Assembly: GCF_041415945.1 (NCBI RefSeq)
Contig: NZ_JBGCUS010000001.1
Coordinates: forward strand, 2,294,001 to 2,358,000
Origin: Ancylobacter sp. IITR112
GTDB lineage: Bacteria > Pseudomonadota > Alphaproteobacteria > Rhizobiales > Xanthobacteraceae
DNA length: 64,000 nt
Direction: 5' to 3'
Part shown: in pieces, positions 17,487-24,916 of the stretch
Layout: every line of letters begins with the position of its first letter
How positions within the stretch are numbered: position 1 is the first letter of the stretch
The notes under the pieces: generated by a model
Seen by the model: only the letters and a program-made list of their open reading frames with translations
The model's database searches: none
What the model was told of the DNA's origin: nothing
Made by a program: the position numbers and the translations under genes

Positions 17487-18640
17487 CCACATCGGCTTCG
17501 ACGCAACCGCCCGCCAGCCTGCTCTCGCGCGGCGCCGTCATCATGACGGCGATGATGTTCGGGCTCACCTACAGCCTGAGCGCGGCGCTGATCGCGCTCG
17601 ATCTCACCGCGCGCGGCCTCAGCGAGTCCGTCGTCGGCGCCAATGCGGCGATGCATGCGGTCGGCGTGCTGGTCACGGCGATGATCCTGCCGCGCATCGT
17701 CGCGTTTTTCGGCATTCGCCGGCTGGTCATCATCGCGCTGGTGGTGGCGGCGCTGGTGCTGAGCGCTTTCCCGGCGATCCCGCTGATCTGGCTGTGGTTT
17801 CCGCTGCGCCTCCTGCTCGGCATGGCGTCCGAGATCCTGTTCGTGCTGTCGGAAACCTGGACCAACAGCCTGAGCACGGAATCGACCCGCGCCCGCGCCA
17901 TGGCGGCCTATACCGCCGCGCTGTCGGTCGGCTTCGCGCTGGGGCCGCTGATCCTCTCCGTGGTCGGCTCGGGCGGCGCCCTGCCCTATCTCGTGGGCGC
18001 CGGCATTTCGCTGGTGGCCGCCGGCTTCATCGCCTCGCCCCGGGTGCAGGCGCCGGTGTTCGACGAACCCGCCACCGGCAGCCCGTTGCGCTTCATCCGG
18101 CTGGCGCCGGTCGCCATTTCGGCGGTGATGCTGAACGCGGCGATCGAGACCGCCGGCCTGTCCTTCCTCGCCATCTATGCCGTCAATCTCGGCTGGGAGG
18201 AGAGCGGCGCCACGCGACTGATGTCCTGCATGATGATCGGCGCCATCCTGCTGCAATTGCCCATTGGCTGGCTCGGCGACAAGCTGGACCGGGTGAAGCT
18301 GGTGATCGCGCTCGCCGCCGCCTCGATGCTCGGCGCGCTGGCCTGGCCGTTCGCGCTGCAGAACGAGATCGCCACCTATACGCTGCTGTTCCTGTGGGGC
18401 GGCGCCTTTGTCGGCATCTACACCATCATGCTCACCCTGGTGGGAAGCCGCTTCAAGGGGGCGGAACTGGTCGGCATCTACGCCGCCATGGGGCTGATGT
18501 GGGGCTTGGGCGCCCTGCTCGGTCCGCTGCTGGCCGGCTTTGCGATGAACGCCACCCTGCACGGCCTCGCCTTCTTCACCGCCGCCATCTGCGGGGCGTT
18601 CACCCTGTTCGTGATGCTGAAGGGCCGGGGCGGCAGTTGA
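17483..18640 (+). CDS. MFS transporter
   Basis: The 385-residue protein has 12 predicted membrane helices with an N-terminal basic/short cytoplasmic start, the loop motif RPRIVAFFGIRRL-like (MILPRIVAFFGIRRL) after helix 2, and the second-half repeat GDKLDRVKLVIAL. This is a major facilitator of the YfcJ/YcaD-like group, substrate unknown. It begins at ATG 17483, overlapping the stop of the HdeD-like gene. The fixed pairing suggests that the two proteins act in the same process. Confidence 0.9.
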   Translation: MTTSASTQPPASLLSRGAVIMTAMMFGLTYSLSAALIALDLTARGLSESVVGANAAMHAVGVLVTAMILPRIVAFFGIRRLVIIALVVAALVLSAFPAIPLIWLWFPLRLLLGMASEILFVLSETWTNSLSTESTRARAMAAYTAALSVGFALGPLILSVVGSGGALPYLVGAGISLVAAGFIASPRVQAPVFDEPATGSPLRFIRLAPVAISAVMLNAAIETAGLSFLAIYAVNLGWEESGATRLMSCMMIGAILLQLPIGWLGDKLDRVKLVIALAAASMLGALAWPFALQNEIATYTLLFLWGGAFVGIYTIMLTLVGSRFKGAELVGIYAAMGLMWGLGALLGPLLAGFAMNATLHGLAFFTAAICGAFTLFVMLKGRGGS

Positions 18641-18785
18641 CGCCGCCCGGCTGCCAGCGCCGACGCCATCACCGGCCTGCGCTCACGCCCTTGTGGCCGG
18701 CGCCGCCCCTTGATTGCCGGTGGCGTAACGTCATCTCCCGGGCGATGCGCCACCCCTTCGGCGCCCGCACCGATGAGGCCGGATC

Positions 18786-19088
18786 ATGAACGCTGCTTCC
18801 CCCACGCTGCTGCTGGCATCTGCCATCGGCGCCGTTCTGTTCACCCTCCCCGCCGCCGCGCAGGCGATGCCGAACTCGCTCAATATGAGCTGCGCCCAGG
18901 CGCAGGCGCTGGTCGCGCGCGAGGGCGCGGTGGTGATCGGCACCGGGCCGAACCTGTTCGACCGCTACGTCACCGATGCCGGCTATTGCTCGACCCAGCG
19001 CTCCAAGCCGGCCTGGATCGCCACGCGCGACAACCCGCAATGCCTGGTCGGGCAGGAATGCCGGGAGCGCCGTTTCCGCTGGCGCTGA
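18786..19088 (+). CDS. small secreted protein with four cysteines
   Basis: The 100-residue product has a signal peptide (LLLASAIGAVLFTLPAAAQA). The mature 72 residues contain cysteines in SCAQAQALVAREGAVVIGTG, AGYCSTQRSKPAWIATRDNPQCLVGQEC, likely two disulfides, and a basic end. I do not recognise the family beyond a small-secreted-protein pattern common in rhizobia. The ATG at 18786 follows GATGAGGCCGGATC. Confidence 0.75.
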   Translation: MNAASPTLLLASAIGAVLFTLPAAAQAMPNSLNMSCAQAQALVAREGAVVIGTGPNLFDRYVTDAGYCSTQRSKPAWIATRDNPQCLVGQECRERRFRWR

Positions 19089-19175
19089 GCCGCGTCGGGC
19101 GGCCCATGGCCGCTAGACGGTTGCGCGACAGGCGGACGGGGGGCATAAGCGCGGCAAAGAGTTTGGAGGAATTCC

Positions 19176-21008
19176 ATGCCCGCCTATCGCTCGCGCACGT
19201 CCACCCATGGCCGCAACATGGCCGGAGCCCGCGGCCTCTGGCGCGCCACCGGCATGAAGGATGGCGATTTCGGCAAGCCGATCATCGCCGTGGTGAACTC
19301 CTTCACCCAGTTCGTGCCCGGCCATGTCCACCTCAAGGATCTCGGCCAGCTTGTCGCCCGCGAGATCGAGAAGGCCGGCGGCGTCGCCAAGGAGTTCAAC
19401 ACCATCGCGGTGGATGACGGCATCGCCATGGGCCATGACGGCATGCTCTATTCGCTGCCCTCGCGTGAGATCATCGCCGACAGCGTCGAGTACATGGTCA
19501 ACGCCCATTGCGCCGACGCCATGGTCTGCATTTCCAATTGCGACAAGATCACGCCCGGTATGCTGATGGCGGCGCTGCGCCTCAACATCCCCGCGGTCTT
19601 CGTCTCCGGCGGGCCGATGGAGGCGGGCAAGGTGCTGCTCTCCACCGGCGAGAAGAAGGTAGACCTCATCGACGCCATGGTCGCCGCCGCCGACGACCGG
19701 GTGAGCGACGAGGACGTGACGGTGATGGAGCGCTCGGCCTGCCCGACCTGCGGCTCCTGCTCGGGCATGTTCACCGCCAATTCCATGAACTGCCTCACCG
19801 AGGCGCTGGGCCTAGCGCTGCCGGGCAATGGCTCGGTGCTCGCCACCCATGCCGACCGCGAGCGGCTGTTCGTCGAGGCTGGCCATCTCGTCGTCGATCT
19901 CGCCCGCCGCTATTACGAGCAGGACGACGCCAGCGTGCTGCCGCGCGCGGTCGCCTCGTTCAAGGCGTTCGAGAACGCCATGACGCTCGACATCTCCATG
20001 GGCGGCTCCACCAACACGGTGCTGCACCTGCTCGCCGCCGCGCATGAGGGCGAGGTGCCCTTCACCATGGCCGATATCGACCGGCTGTCGCGCCGCGTAC
20101 CGGTGCTGTGCAAGGTCGCCCCGGCCGTCGCCAACATCCATATGGAAGACGTGCACCGCGCCGGCGGCATCATGGCCATTCTCGGCGAACTCGACCGCGC
20201 CGGCCTGCTGCACACCGACCTGCCCACCGTCCACGCCCCCACGCTGGGCGACGCGCTGGAGCGCTGGGATGTGGTGCGTACCAAGAGCGAGCAGGTTCAG
20301 AGCTTCTACCGCGCCGCGCCGGGCGGGGTGCCGACGCAGGTGGCGTTCAGCCAGTCCCGCCGCTGGGACGATCTCGACCTCGACCGCGAAGCCGGCGTCA
20401 TCCGCGACGCCGCTCACGCCTATTCGAAGGACGGTGGCCTCGCCGTGCTGTTCGGCAACCTCGCCGAGGATGGCTGCATCGTGAAGACGGCGGGCGTGGA
20501 CGAGAGCATCCTCAAATTCACCGGCACCGCCACCGTGTTCGAGAGCCAGGACGACGCCGTCTCGGCCATTCTCGGCAACCGGGTGAAGCCGGGGCAGATC
20601 GTGCTGATCCGCTATGAGGGGCCGCGCGGCGGGCCGGGCATGCAGGAAATGCTCTACCCCACCAGCTATCTGAAATCGAAGGGCCTCGGCAAGGCCTGCG
20701 CGCTCGTCACCGATGGCCGCTTCTCCGGCGGCTCCTCGGGTCTGTCGATCGGCCATGTCTCGCCGGAAGCGGCGGAAGGCGGCACGGTCGGGCTGGTGCG
20801 CGAAGGCGACGTGATCGAGATCGACATCCCCAACCGGCGCATCCACCTCGCCGTGGACGATTCCGAGCTTGCCGCCCGCCGCGAGGAGCAGCAGGCCAAG
20901 GGCTGGGTGCCGGCGGCGCCGCGCAAGCGCAATGTCACCACCGCCTTGCGTGCCTATGCCGCGCTCGCCACCAGCGCCGCCAAGGGCGCGGTGCGGCAGG
21001 TTCCCTGA
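19176..21008 (+). CDS. ilvD: dihydroxy-acid dehydratase
   Basis: The 610-residue enzyme makes 2-oxo acids in valine, leucine and isoleucine synthesis and carries an iron-sulfur cluster. Diagnostic segments are the [11 protein letters not shown] (Cys122) and [29 protein letters not shown] (Cys195) cluster ligands, [22 protein letters not shown], and [23 protein letters not shown]. The ATG at 19176 has GGAGGAATTCC directly upstream. Length and motifs match the family. No isoleucine-valine neighbours lie in this window. Confidence 0.97.
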   Translation: MPAYRSRTSTHGRNMAGARGLWRATGMKDGDFGKPIIAVVNSFTQFVPGHVHLKDLGQLVAREIEKAGGVAKEFNTIAVDDGIAMGHDGMLYSLPSREIIADSVEYMVNAHCADAMVCISNCDKITPGMLMAALRLNIPAVFVSGGPMEAGKVLLSTGEKKVDLIDAMVAAADDRVSDEDVTVMERSACPTCGSCSGMFTANSMNCLTEALGLALPGNGSVLATHADRERLFVEAGHLVVDLARRYYEQDDASVLPRAVASFKAFENAMTLDISMGGSTNTVLHLLAAAHEGEVPFTMADIDRLSRRVPVLCKVAPAVANIHMEDVHRAGGIMAILGELDRAGLLHTDLPTVHAPTLGDALERWDVVRTKSEQVQSFYRAAPGGVPTQVAFSQSRRWDDLDLDREAGVIRDAAHAYSKDGGLAVLFGNLAEDGCIVKTAGVDESILKFTGTATVFESQDDAVSAILGNRVKPGQIVLIRYEGPRGGPGMQEMLYPTSYLKSKGLGKACALVTDGRFSGGSSGLSIGHVSPEAAEGGTVGLVREGDVIEIDIPNRRIHLAVDDSELAARREEQQAKGWVPAAPRKRNVTTALRAYAALATSAAKGAVRQVP

Positions 21009-21044
21009 GACCGACGGCAAGATATTTGCCGGCACATCAACGCG

Positions 21045-21071
21045 AGGCGGGGCCGCAGGCTCCGCCTTTTT
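21045..21071 (+). terminator. intrinsic terminator of ilvD
   Basis: AGGCGGGGCC (21045-21054) pairs with GGCTCCGCCT (21058-21067, one G-T pair), loop GCA, followed by a T-run ending at 21071; 37 bases after the ilvD stop. Confidence 0.85.
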
Positions 21072-21102
21072 GCTTCCACCCGACCCCATCAGGGAGGCCG
21101 AC

Positions 21103-21408
21103 ATGGCCGATGACGACGATTCCTATGTCTATGACGAAGCCACCGGCGAGTGGCGCCCGGCCTCGGAAGTGAAGGCCGCCGCCGCCGCGGCCCTCGAAGT
21201 GCGCGACGCCTCCGGCAATGTGCTGGCGGACGGCGACTCGGTCGTCCTGATCAAGGATCTGAAAGTGAAGGGCGCCGGGCAGACGCTGAAGCAGGGCACG
21301 GTCATCAAGACCATCCGCCTCACCGACAATCCGGAAGAGATCGACTGTCGGCATGAGGCGATCAAGGGGCTGGTGCTGCGCACCGAATTCGTCCGCAAGC
21401 GCGGCTGA
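21103..21408 (+). CDS. PhnA/YjdM-like protein that has lost its zinc ribbon
   Basis: The 101-residue product aligns with the PhnA/YjdM family, in particular the C-terminal core EVRDASGNVLADGDSVVLIKDLKVKGAGQTLKQGTVIKTIRLTDNPEEIDCRHEAIKGLVLRTEFVRK. The N-terminus keeps the YVYDEATGEW pattern but the zinc-ribbon cysteines of the E. coli protein are missing, so metal binding there is lost. Despite the family name (alkylphosphonate uptake), a phosphonate role is not established. ATG at 21103 is preceded by AGGGAGG. It follows ilvD at about 95 bases, separated by a terminator. Confidence 0.85.
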   Translation: MADDDDSYVYDEATGEWRPASEVKAAAAAALEVRDASGNVLADGDSVVLIKDLKVKGAGQTLKQGTVIKTIRLTDNPEEIDCRHEAIKGLVLRTEFVRKRG

Positions 21409-21506
21409 CCGAGGGCACGGCGCAGGATCGCACGGCGCGCGACGGCGTGGCGCCGTGCGCGGTGGCATGGTAGCGTCAGCGCGCCCCATCCTCCGCAGGT
21501 TCTCCC

Positions 21507-21806
21507 ATGAAAAAGCTCCTTCTGGCTCTCGTCGTCGCCGGCCCCGTCCTCTCGTGCCTGCCCCATGCCGCCCTGGCGGAAAAGATCGACCTGTCCACCA
21601 CCACCTGCGGGCAGTTCCTGGAAAGCGACAAGACCGAGATCATGCTGACGCTGGCCTGGCTCGACGCCTATTACAAGGATGTCGATGCCCCGCCGGTGAT
21701 TGACACCGACAAGTTCATCGAGAATGCCGGCAAGCTTGGCGAGTATTGCGCCGCCAATCCGACCATCGGCCTCATCACCGCCGCGGACGAACTGTTCGGC
21801 CAGTGA
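21507..21806 (+). CDS. HdeA/HdeB-family periplasmic protein
   Basis: The 99-residue protein has a signal peptide (LLALVVAGPVLSCLPHAALA). The mature part matches the HdeA/HdeB pattern: IDLSTTTCGQFLESDKTEIMLTLAWLDAYYK, then a second cysteine in LGEYCAANPTIGLITAADELF, giving the conserved disulfide. Homologues are acid-activated periplasmic chaperones in E. coli; in alphaproteobacteria the role is less clear. The ATG at 21507 follows AGGTTCTCCC. An HdeD-like gene lies five kilobases upstream. Confidence 0.85.
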   Translation: MKKLLLALVVAGPVLSCLPHAALAEKIDLSTTTCGQFLESDKTEIMLTLAWLDAYYKDVDAPPVIDTDKFIENAGKLGEYCAANPTIGLITAADELFGQ

Positions 21807-21833
21807 GCCGCCGCCAGACTATCACGCCTGCGT

Positions 21834-21861
21834 GAGCGGGTCGCGCTGGCGCGACCCGCTC
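21834..21861 (+). terminator. 12-bp hairpin after the HdeA/B-like gene
   Basis: GAGCGGGTCGCG (21834-21845) pairs with CGCGACCCGCTC (21850-21861) around a CTGG loop. No T-tract follows, so it may be a weak terminator or 3' stabiliser. Confidence 0.5.
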
Positions 21862-22023
21862 GGTAACAGGTTCAGGCCGAACGGTAGAATAAGACATTCC
21901 CCTCACGCTGATGGTCGAATATTCGCCGTCAGGTTCGTCCGAGAGGGCAGCGTGAAATAAAACATCACGGAACTCTGCGCGATCACACGGATTATTCCTT
22001 CACTCAACAGGAGGATACAGCCG

Positions 22024-22374
22024 ATGATCAACGCCAAGACAGCTTCCGCTGCCGTTCTCGCCGCCATGCTCGCCCTGAGCGGCCCCGCTTTCGCCCAGTC
22101 CAGCGGCACCGGCGGCTCGTCGTCGAGCGCCGGCGCGTCCGATAGCGGCACCAGCGGCGGCAACACCGGCGGCAGCGCCACCGGCTCCGGCACGACCGAT
22201 AGCCGCACGACCGATGGCATGAACCCGGCGGCGGGCGCGGGCATGGAATCCGAGGGCCGCAACACCACCACCGGCACCATGGGTTCCAGCAGCACGGACA
22301 ATCCCGGCATGAAGGACCAGAAGGGCGACACCAAGGCCAACCGCGACTGTTCGAGCACCCAGACCCCCTGCTGA
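22024..22374 (+). CDS. small Ser/Gly/Thr-rich exported protein
   Basis: The 116-residue product has a signal peptide (SAAVLAAMLALSGPAFAQ) and a mature part that is low-complexity in Gly, Ser and Thr (SSGTGGSSSSAGASDSG and similar) with two cysteines near the end (RDCSSTQTPC). No family is recognised. The ATG at 22024 has AGGAGG nine bases upstream. The promoter region before it (21862-22010) is AT-richer than average. Expression as an envelope or stress-related structural protein is plausible but unproven. Confidence 0.7.
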   Translation: MINAKTASAAVLAAMLALSGPAFAQSSGTGGSSSSAGASDSGTSGGNTGGSATGSGTTDSRTTDGMNPAAGAGMESEGRNTTTGTMGSSSTDNPGMKDQKGDTKANRDCSSTQTPC

Positions 22375-22397
22375 CGCGCCTCGCGACAACTGAAAGG

Positions 22398-22425
22398 GCC
22401 GCCCTCTCCCCGGGGGCGGCTTTTT
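22398..22425 (+). terminator. intrinsic terminator after the Ser/Gly-rich protein gene
   Basis: GCCGCCC (22398-22404) pairs with GGGCGGC (22414-22420), followed immediately by TTTTT. It lies 24 bases past the stop. Confidence 0.85.
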
Positions 22426-22510
22426 CCTGCGCCGGGCGGCGGCGAGTTGCGAACAAAACGCGAAACGTGCTCTCTGGGCAGCGCACATGCCTTGAGGGAT
22501 TCGCCGTTCC

Positions 22511-24583
22511 ATGCTGCCAGCCGCCTATCTCGACACGCTCAATCCGCAGCAGCGGCAGGCGGTCGAGCATGGGATTGCGGCGCCCGGCGCCACCCTTGGC
22601 GGGCCGCTCCTCGTGATCGCCGGCGCCGGCTCCGGCAAGACCGACACCCTCGCCCACCGCGTCGCCCATCTCATCGTCAACCGCGCCGACCCGCGCCGCA
22701 TCCTGCTGCTCACCTTTTCCCGCCGGGCGGCGGCGGAGATGGCGCGCCGGGTGGAGCGCATCGCCGCCAAGGTGCTGGGCCCGGAGGCGCGGGTGCTGAC
22801 CGAGGGGCTGACCTGGGCCGGCACCTTCCACGGCATCGGCGCCCGTCTGCTGCGCGAGCACGCGCTGGATATCGGCCTTGATCCCGCCTTCACCATCCAT
22901 GACCGCGAGGACAGCGCCGACCTCATCAATCTCATCCGTCACGAACTCGGTTTCTCCCGCACCGAGAAGCGCTTCCCCACCAAGGGCACGCTGCTCGCCA
23001 TCTATTCACGGGCGGTGAATGCCGAGATGCCGCTGGAAGAGGTGATCGGCCGCGCTTTCCCCTGGTGCGCCGGCTGGAATGGCGAGCTCAAGACGATCTT
23101 CGCCGCCTATGTCGCGGCCAAGCAGCGGCAGAACGTGCTCGATTACGACGATCTGCTGCTCTACTGGGCGCAGATGATGGGCGAGCCGGCGCTCGCCGCC
23201 GGCGTCGCCAGCCGGTTCGACCATGTGCTGGTCGACGAATATCAGGACACCAACCGGCTGCAGTCCACCATCCTGCTCGGGCTCAAGCCGGATGGGCGCG
23301 GGCTCACCGTGGTCGGCGACGACGCCCAGTCGATCTATTCCTTCCGCGCCGCGACGGTGCGCAACATTCTCGATTTTCCCGGCCATTTCAGCCCGCGCGC
23401 CGAGACGGTGATGCTGGAGCAGAACTACCGCTCCACCCAGCCCATCCTCGCCGCCGCCAATGCGGTGATCGACTTCGCCAGCGAGCGCTACGCCAAGAAC
23501 CTCTGGTCGGACCGCGCCAGCGGCGAACGGCCGGTGCTGGTGAGCGTGCGCGACGAGATCGAGCAGGCCAATTTCATCGCCACCCGCGTGCTGGAAAACC
23601 GCGAGGACGGCATGGCGTTGAAGCAACAGGCCGTGCTGTTCCGCGCCGCCCATCACAGCGGGCCGCTGGAAGTGGAACTGACCCGCCGCAACATTCCCTT
23701 CGTCAAGTTCGGCGGGCTGAAATTCCTCGATTCCGCCCATGTGAAGGACGTGCTCGGCGTGCTGCGCTTCGTCGAGAATCCGCGCGACCGCGTCGCCGGC
23801 TTTCGCGTGCTGCGGCTGCTCTCCGGCCTCGGCCCGGCCACCGCCGGCCGCATTCTTGACGCGGTCGACGCCGCCGGCGCGCTGCTGCCGGCGCTGGAGG
23901 CGGTGACGCCACCCGCCCGCGCGGAGCAGGAATGGCCCGCCTTCCTCGCCATGGCGCGCGAGCTGAAGGCGAACAGCGCCGGCTGGCCGGGTGAACTGGA
24001 TCTTGTGCGCGCCTGGTACGAGCCGCTGCTGGAGCGCCTGCACGAGGATGCCGGCAGCCGGCAGGCCGATCTCGTGCAACTCGCGCAGATCGCGGCGAGC
24101 TACCCGTCCCGCGCCCGCTTCCTCACCGAACTCACGCTCGACCCGCCGGACGCCACCAGCGCCGAGGCCGGGCCACCGCACCGCGACGAGGATTATCTCA
24201 TCCTCTCCACCATCCATTCCGCCAAGGGGCAGGAGTGGAAATCGGTGTTCGTGCTCAATGCGGTGGATGGCTGCATCCCGAGCGATCTCGGCACCGGCAC
24301 GCGCGAGGAGATCGAGGAGGAGCGGCGCCTGCTCTATGTCGCGATGACCCGGGCGAAGGACAGCCTGCACCTGATGCTGCCGCAACGCTTCTTCACCCAT
24401 GGCCAGTCCGCGCTCGGCGACCGCCACGTCTATGCCGCGCGCACCCGCTTCATACCGCCCACCATTCTCGGCCGCTTCGCACTGGCAAGCTGGCCTCCGC
24501 CCACCGCCGAGGCGGCGGGCGCGAGGGCCGAGCCGCGCGCGCCCATTGATATCGGCGCGCGGATGCGGGCAATGTGGAAATAG
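22511..24583 (+). CDS. UvrD/Rep-family ATP-dependent DNA helicase
   Basis: The 690-residue superfamily 1A helicase shows motif Q and I (NPQQRQAVEHG, LLVIAGAGSGKTDTLAHRVAHL; Walker A 38-44), motif Ia LLLTFSRRAAAEMARR, motif II VDEYQDTNRLQ, motif III VVGDDAQSIYSFRAA, motif IV LEQNYRSTQPIL, motif V STIHSAKGQEWKSVFVLNAVDG and motif VI YVAMTRAKDSLHL. It is shorter than UvrD or PcrA (about 720-760), so its tail is reduced. It unwinds DNA in repair or replication restart; whether it is the main UvrD here is not decidable. ATG at 22511 is chosen because the Q motif follows directly. Confidence 0.92.
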   Translation: MLPAAYLDTLNPQQRQAVEHGIAAPGATLGGPLLVIAGAGSGKTDTLAHRVAHLIVNRADPRRILLLTFSRRAAAEMARRVERIAAKVLGPEARVLTEGLTWAGTFHGIGARLLREHALDIGLDPAFTIHDREDSADLINLIRHELGFSRTEKRFPTKGTLLAIYSRAVNAEMPLEEVIGRAFPWCAGWNGELKTIFAAYVAAKQRQNVLDYDDLLLYWAQMMGEPALAAGVASRFDHVLVDEYQDTNRLQSTILLGLKPDGRGLTVVGDDAQSIYSFRAATVRNILDFPGHFSPRAETVMLEQNYRSTQPILAAANAVIDFASERYAKNLWSDRASGERPVLVSVRDEIEQANFIATRVLENREDGMALKQQAVLFRAAHHSGPLEVELTRRNIPFVKFGGLKFLDSAHVKDVLGVLRFVENPRDRVAGFRVLRLLSGLGPATAGRILDAVDAAGALLPALEAVTPPARAEQEWPAFLAMARELKANSAGWPGELDLVRAWYEPLLERLHEDAGSRQADLVQLAQIAASYPSRARFLTELTLDPPDATSAEAGPPHRDEDYLILSTIHSAKGQEWKSVFVLNAVDGCIPSDLGTGTREEIEEERRLLYVAMTRAKDSLHLMLPQRFFTHGQSALGDRHVYAARTRFIPPTILGRFALASWPPPTAEAAGARAEPRAPIDIGARMRAMWK

Positions 24584-24589
24584 CGACGT

Positions 24590-24817
24590 TCAGCGTATCC
24601 GCACGCCGGGCCCGTGCTCGCCGGGCGGCAGCAGCATCACTCCGGCTTGTTCCAGCGTGGTGATCAGCAGCGTTTCGGTCGCCCGCTGCAGCACATGGCG
24701 GTGGCGTTCGAAATCGCGCACCGTGCTGCGCGAGACTCCGGCGCGCTCGGCCAGATGTTCCTGCGTCCAGTCGAGAAGCCCGCGTGCGGCGCGGCATTGT
24801 TCGGGCGCCAATTCCAT
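24590..24817 (-). CDS. small XRE-type helix-turn-helix regulator
   Basis: The 75-residue product is little more than a DNA-binding domain: CRAARGLLDWTQEHLAERAGVSRSTVRDFERHRHVLQRATETLLITTLEQAGV, with the XRE HTH at residues 10-45. Such short regulators often control a neighbour. It is convergent with the helicase gene, six bases apart, and divergent from the Mrp operon whose promoter may lie in the about 100 bases between them. Its target is unknown. Confidence 0.8.
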   Translation of the reverse strand: MELAPEQCRAARGLLDWTQEHLAERAGVSRSTVRDFERHRHVLQRATETLLITTLEQAGVMLLPPGEHGPGVRIR

Positions 24818-24916
24818 CGCTTCTGCCTTGCGTCACGACGCTCAAATCAACCATAATGGGCGAGATATCGCAAGACTCCGAGGATTAACCGCCCCGCAGG
24901 GAGGCCCCCGCTACCT

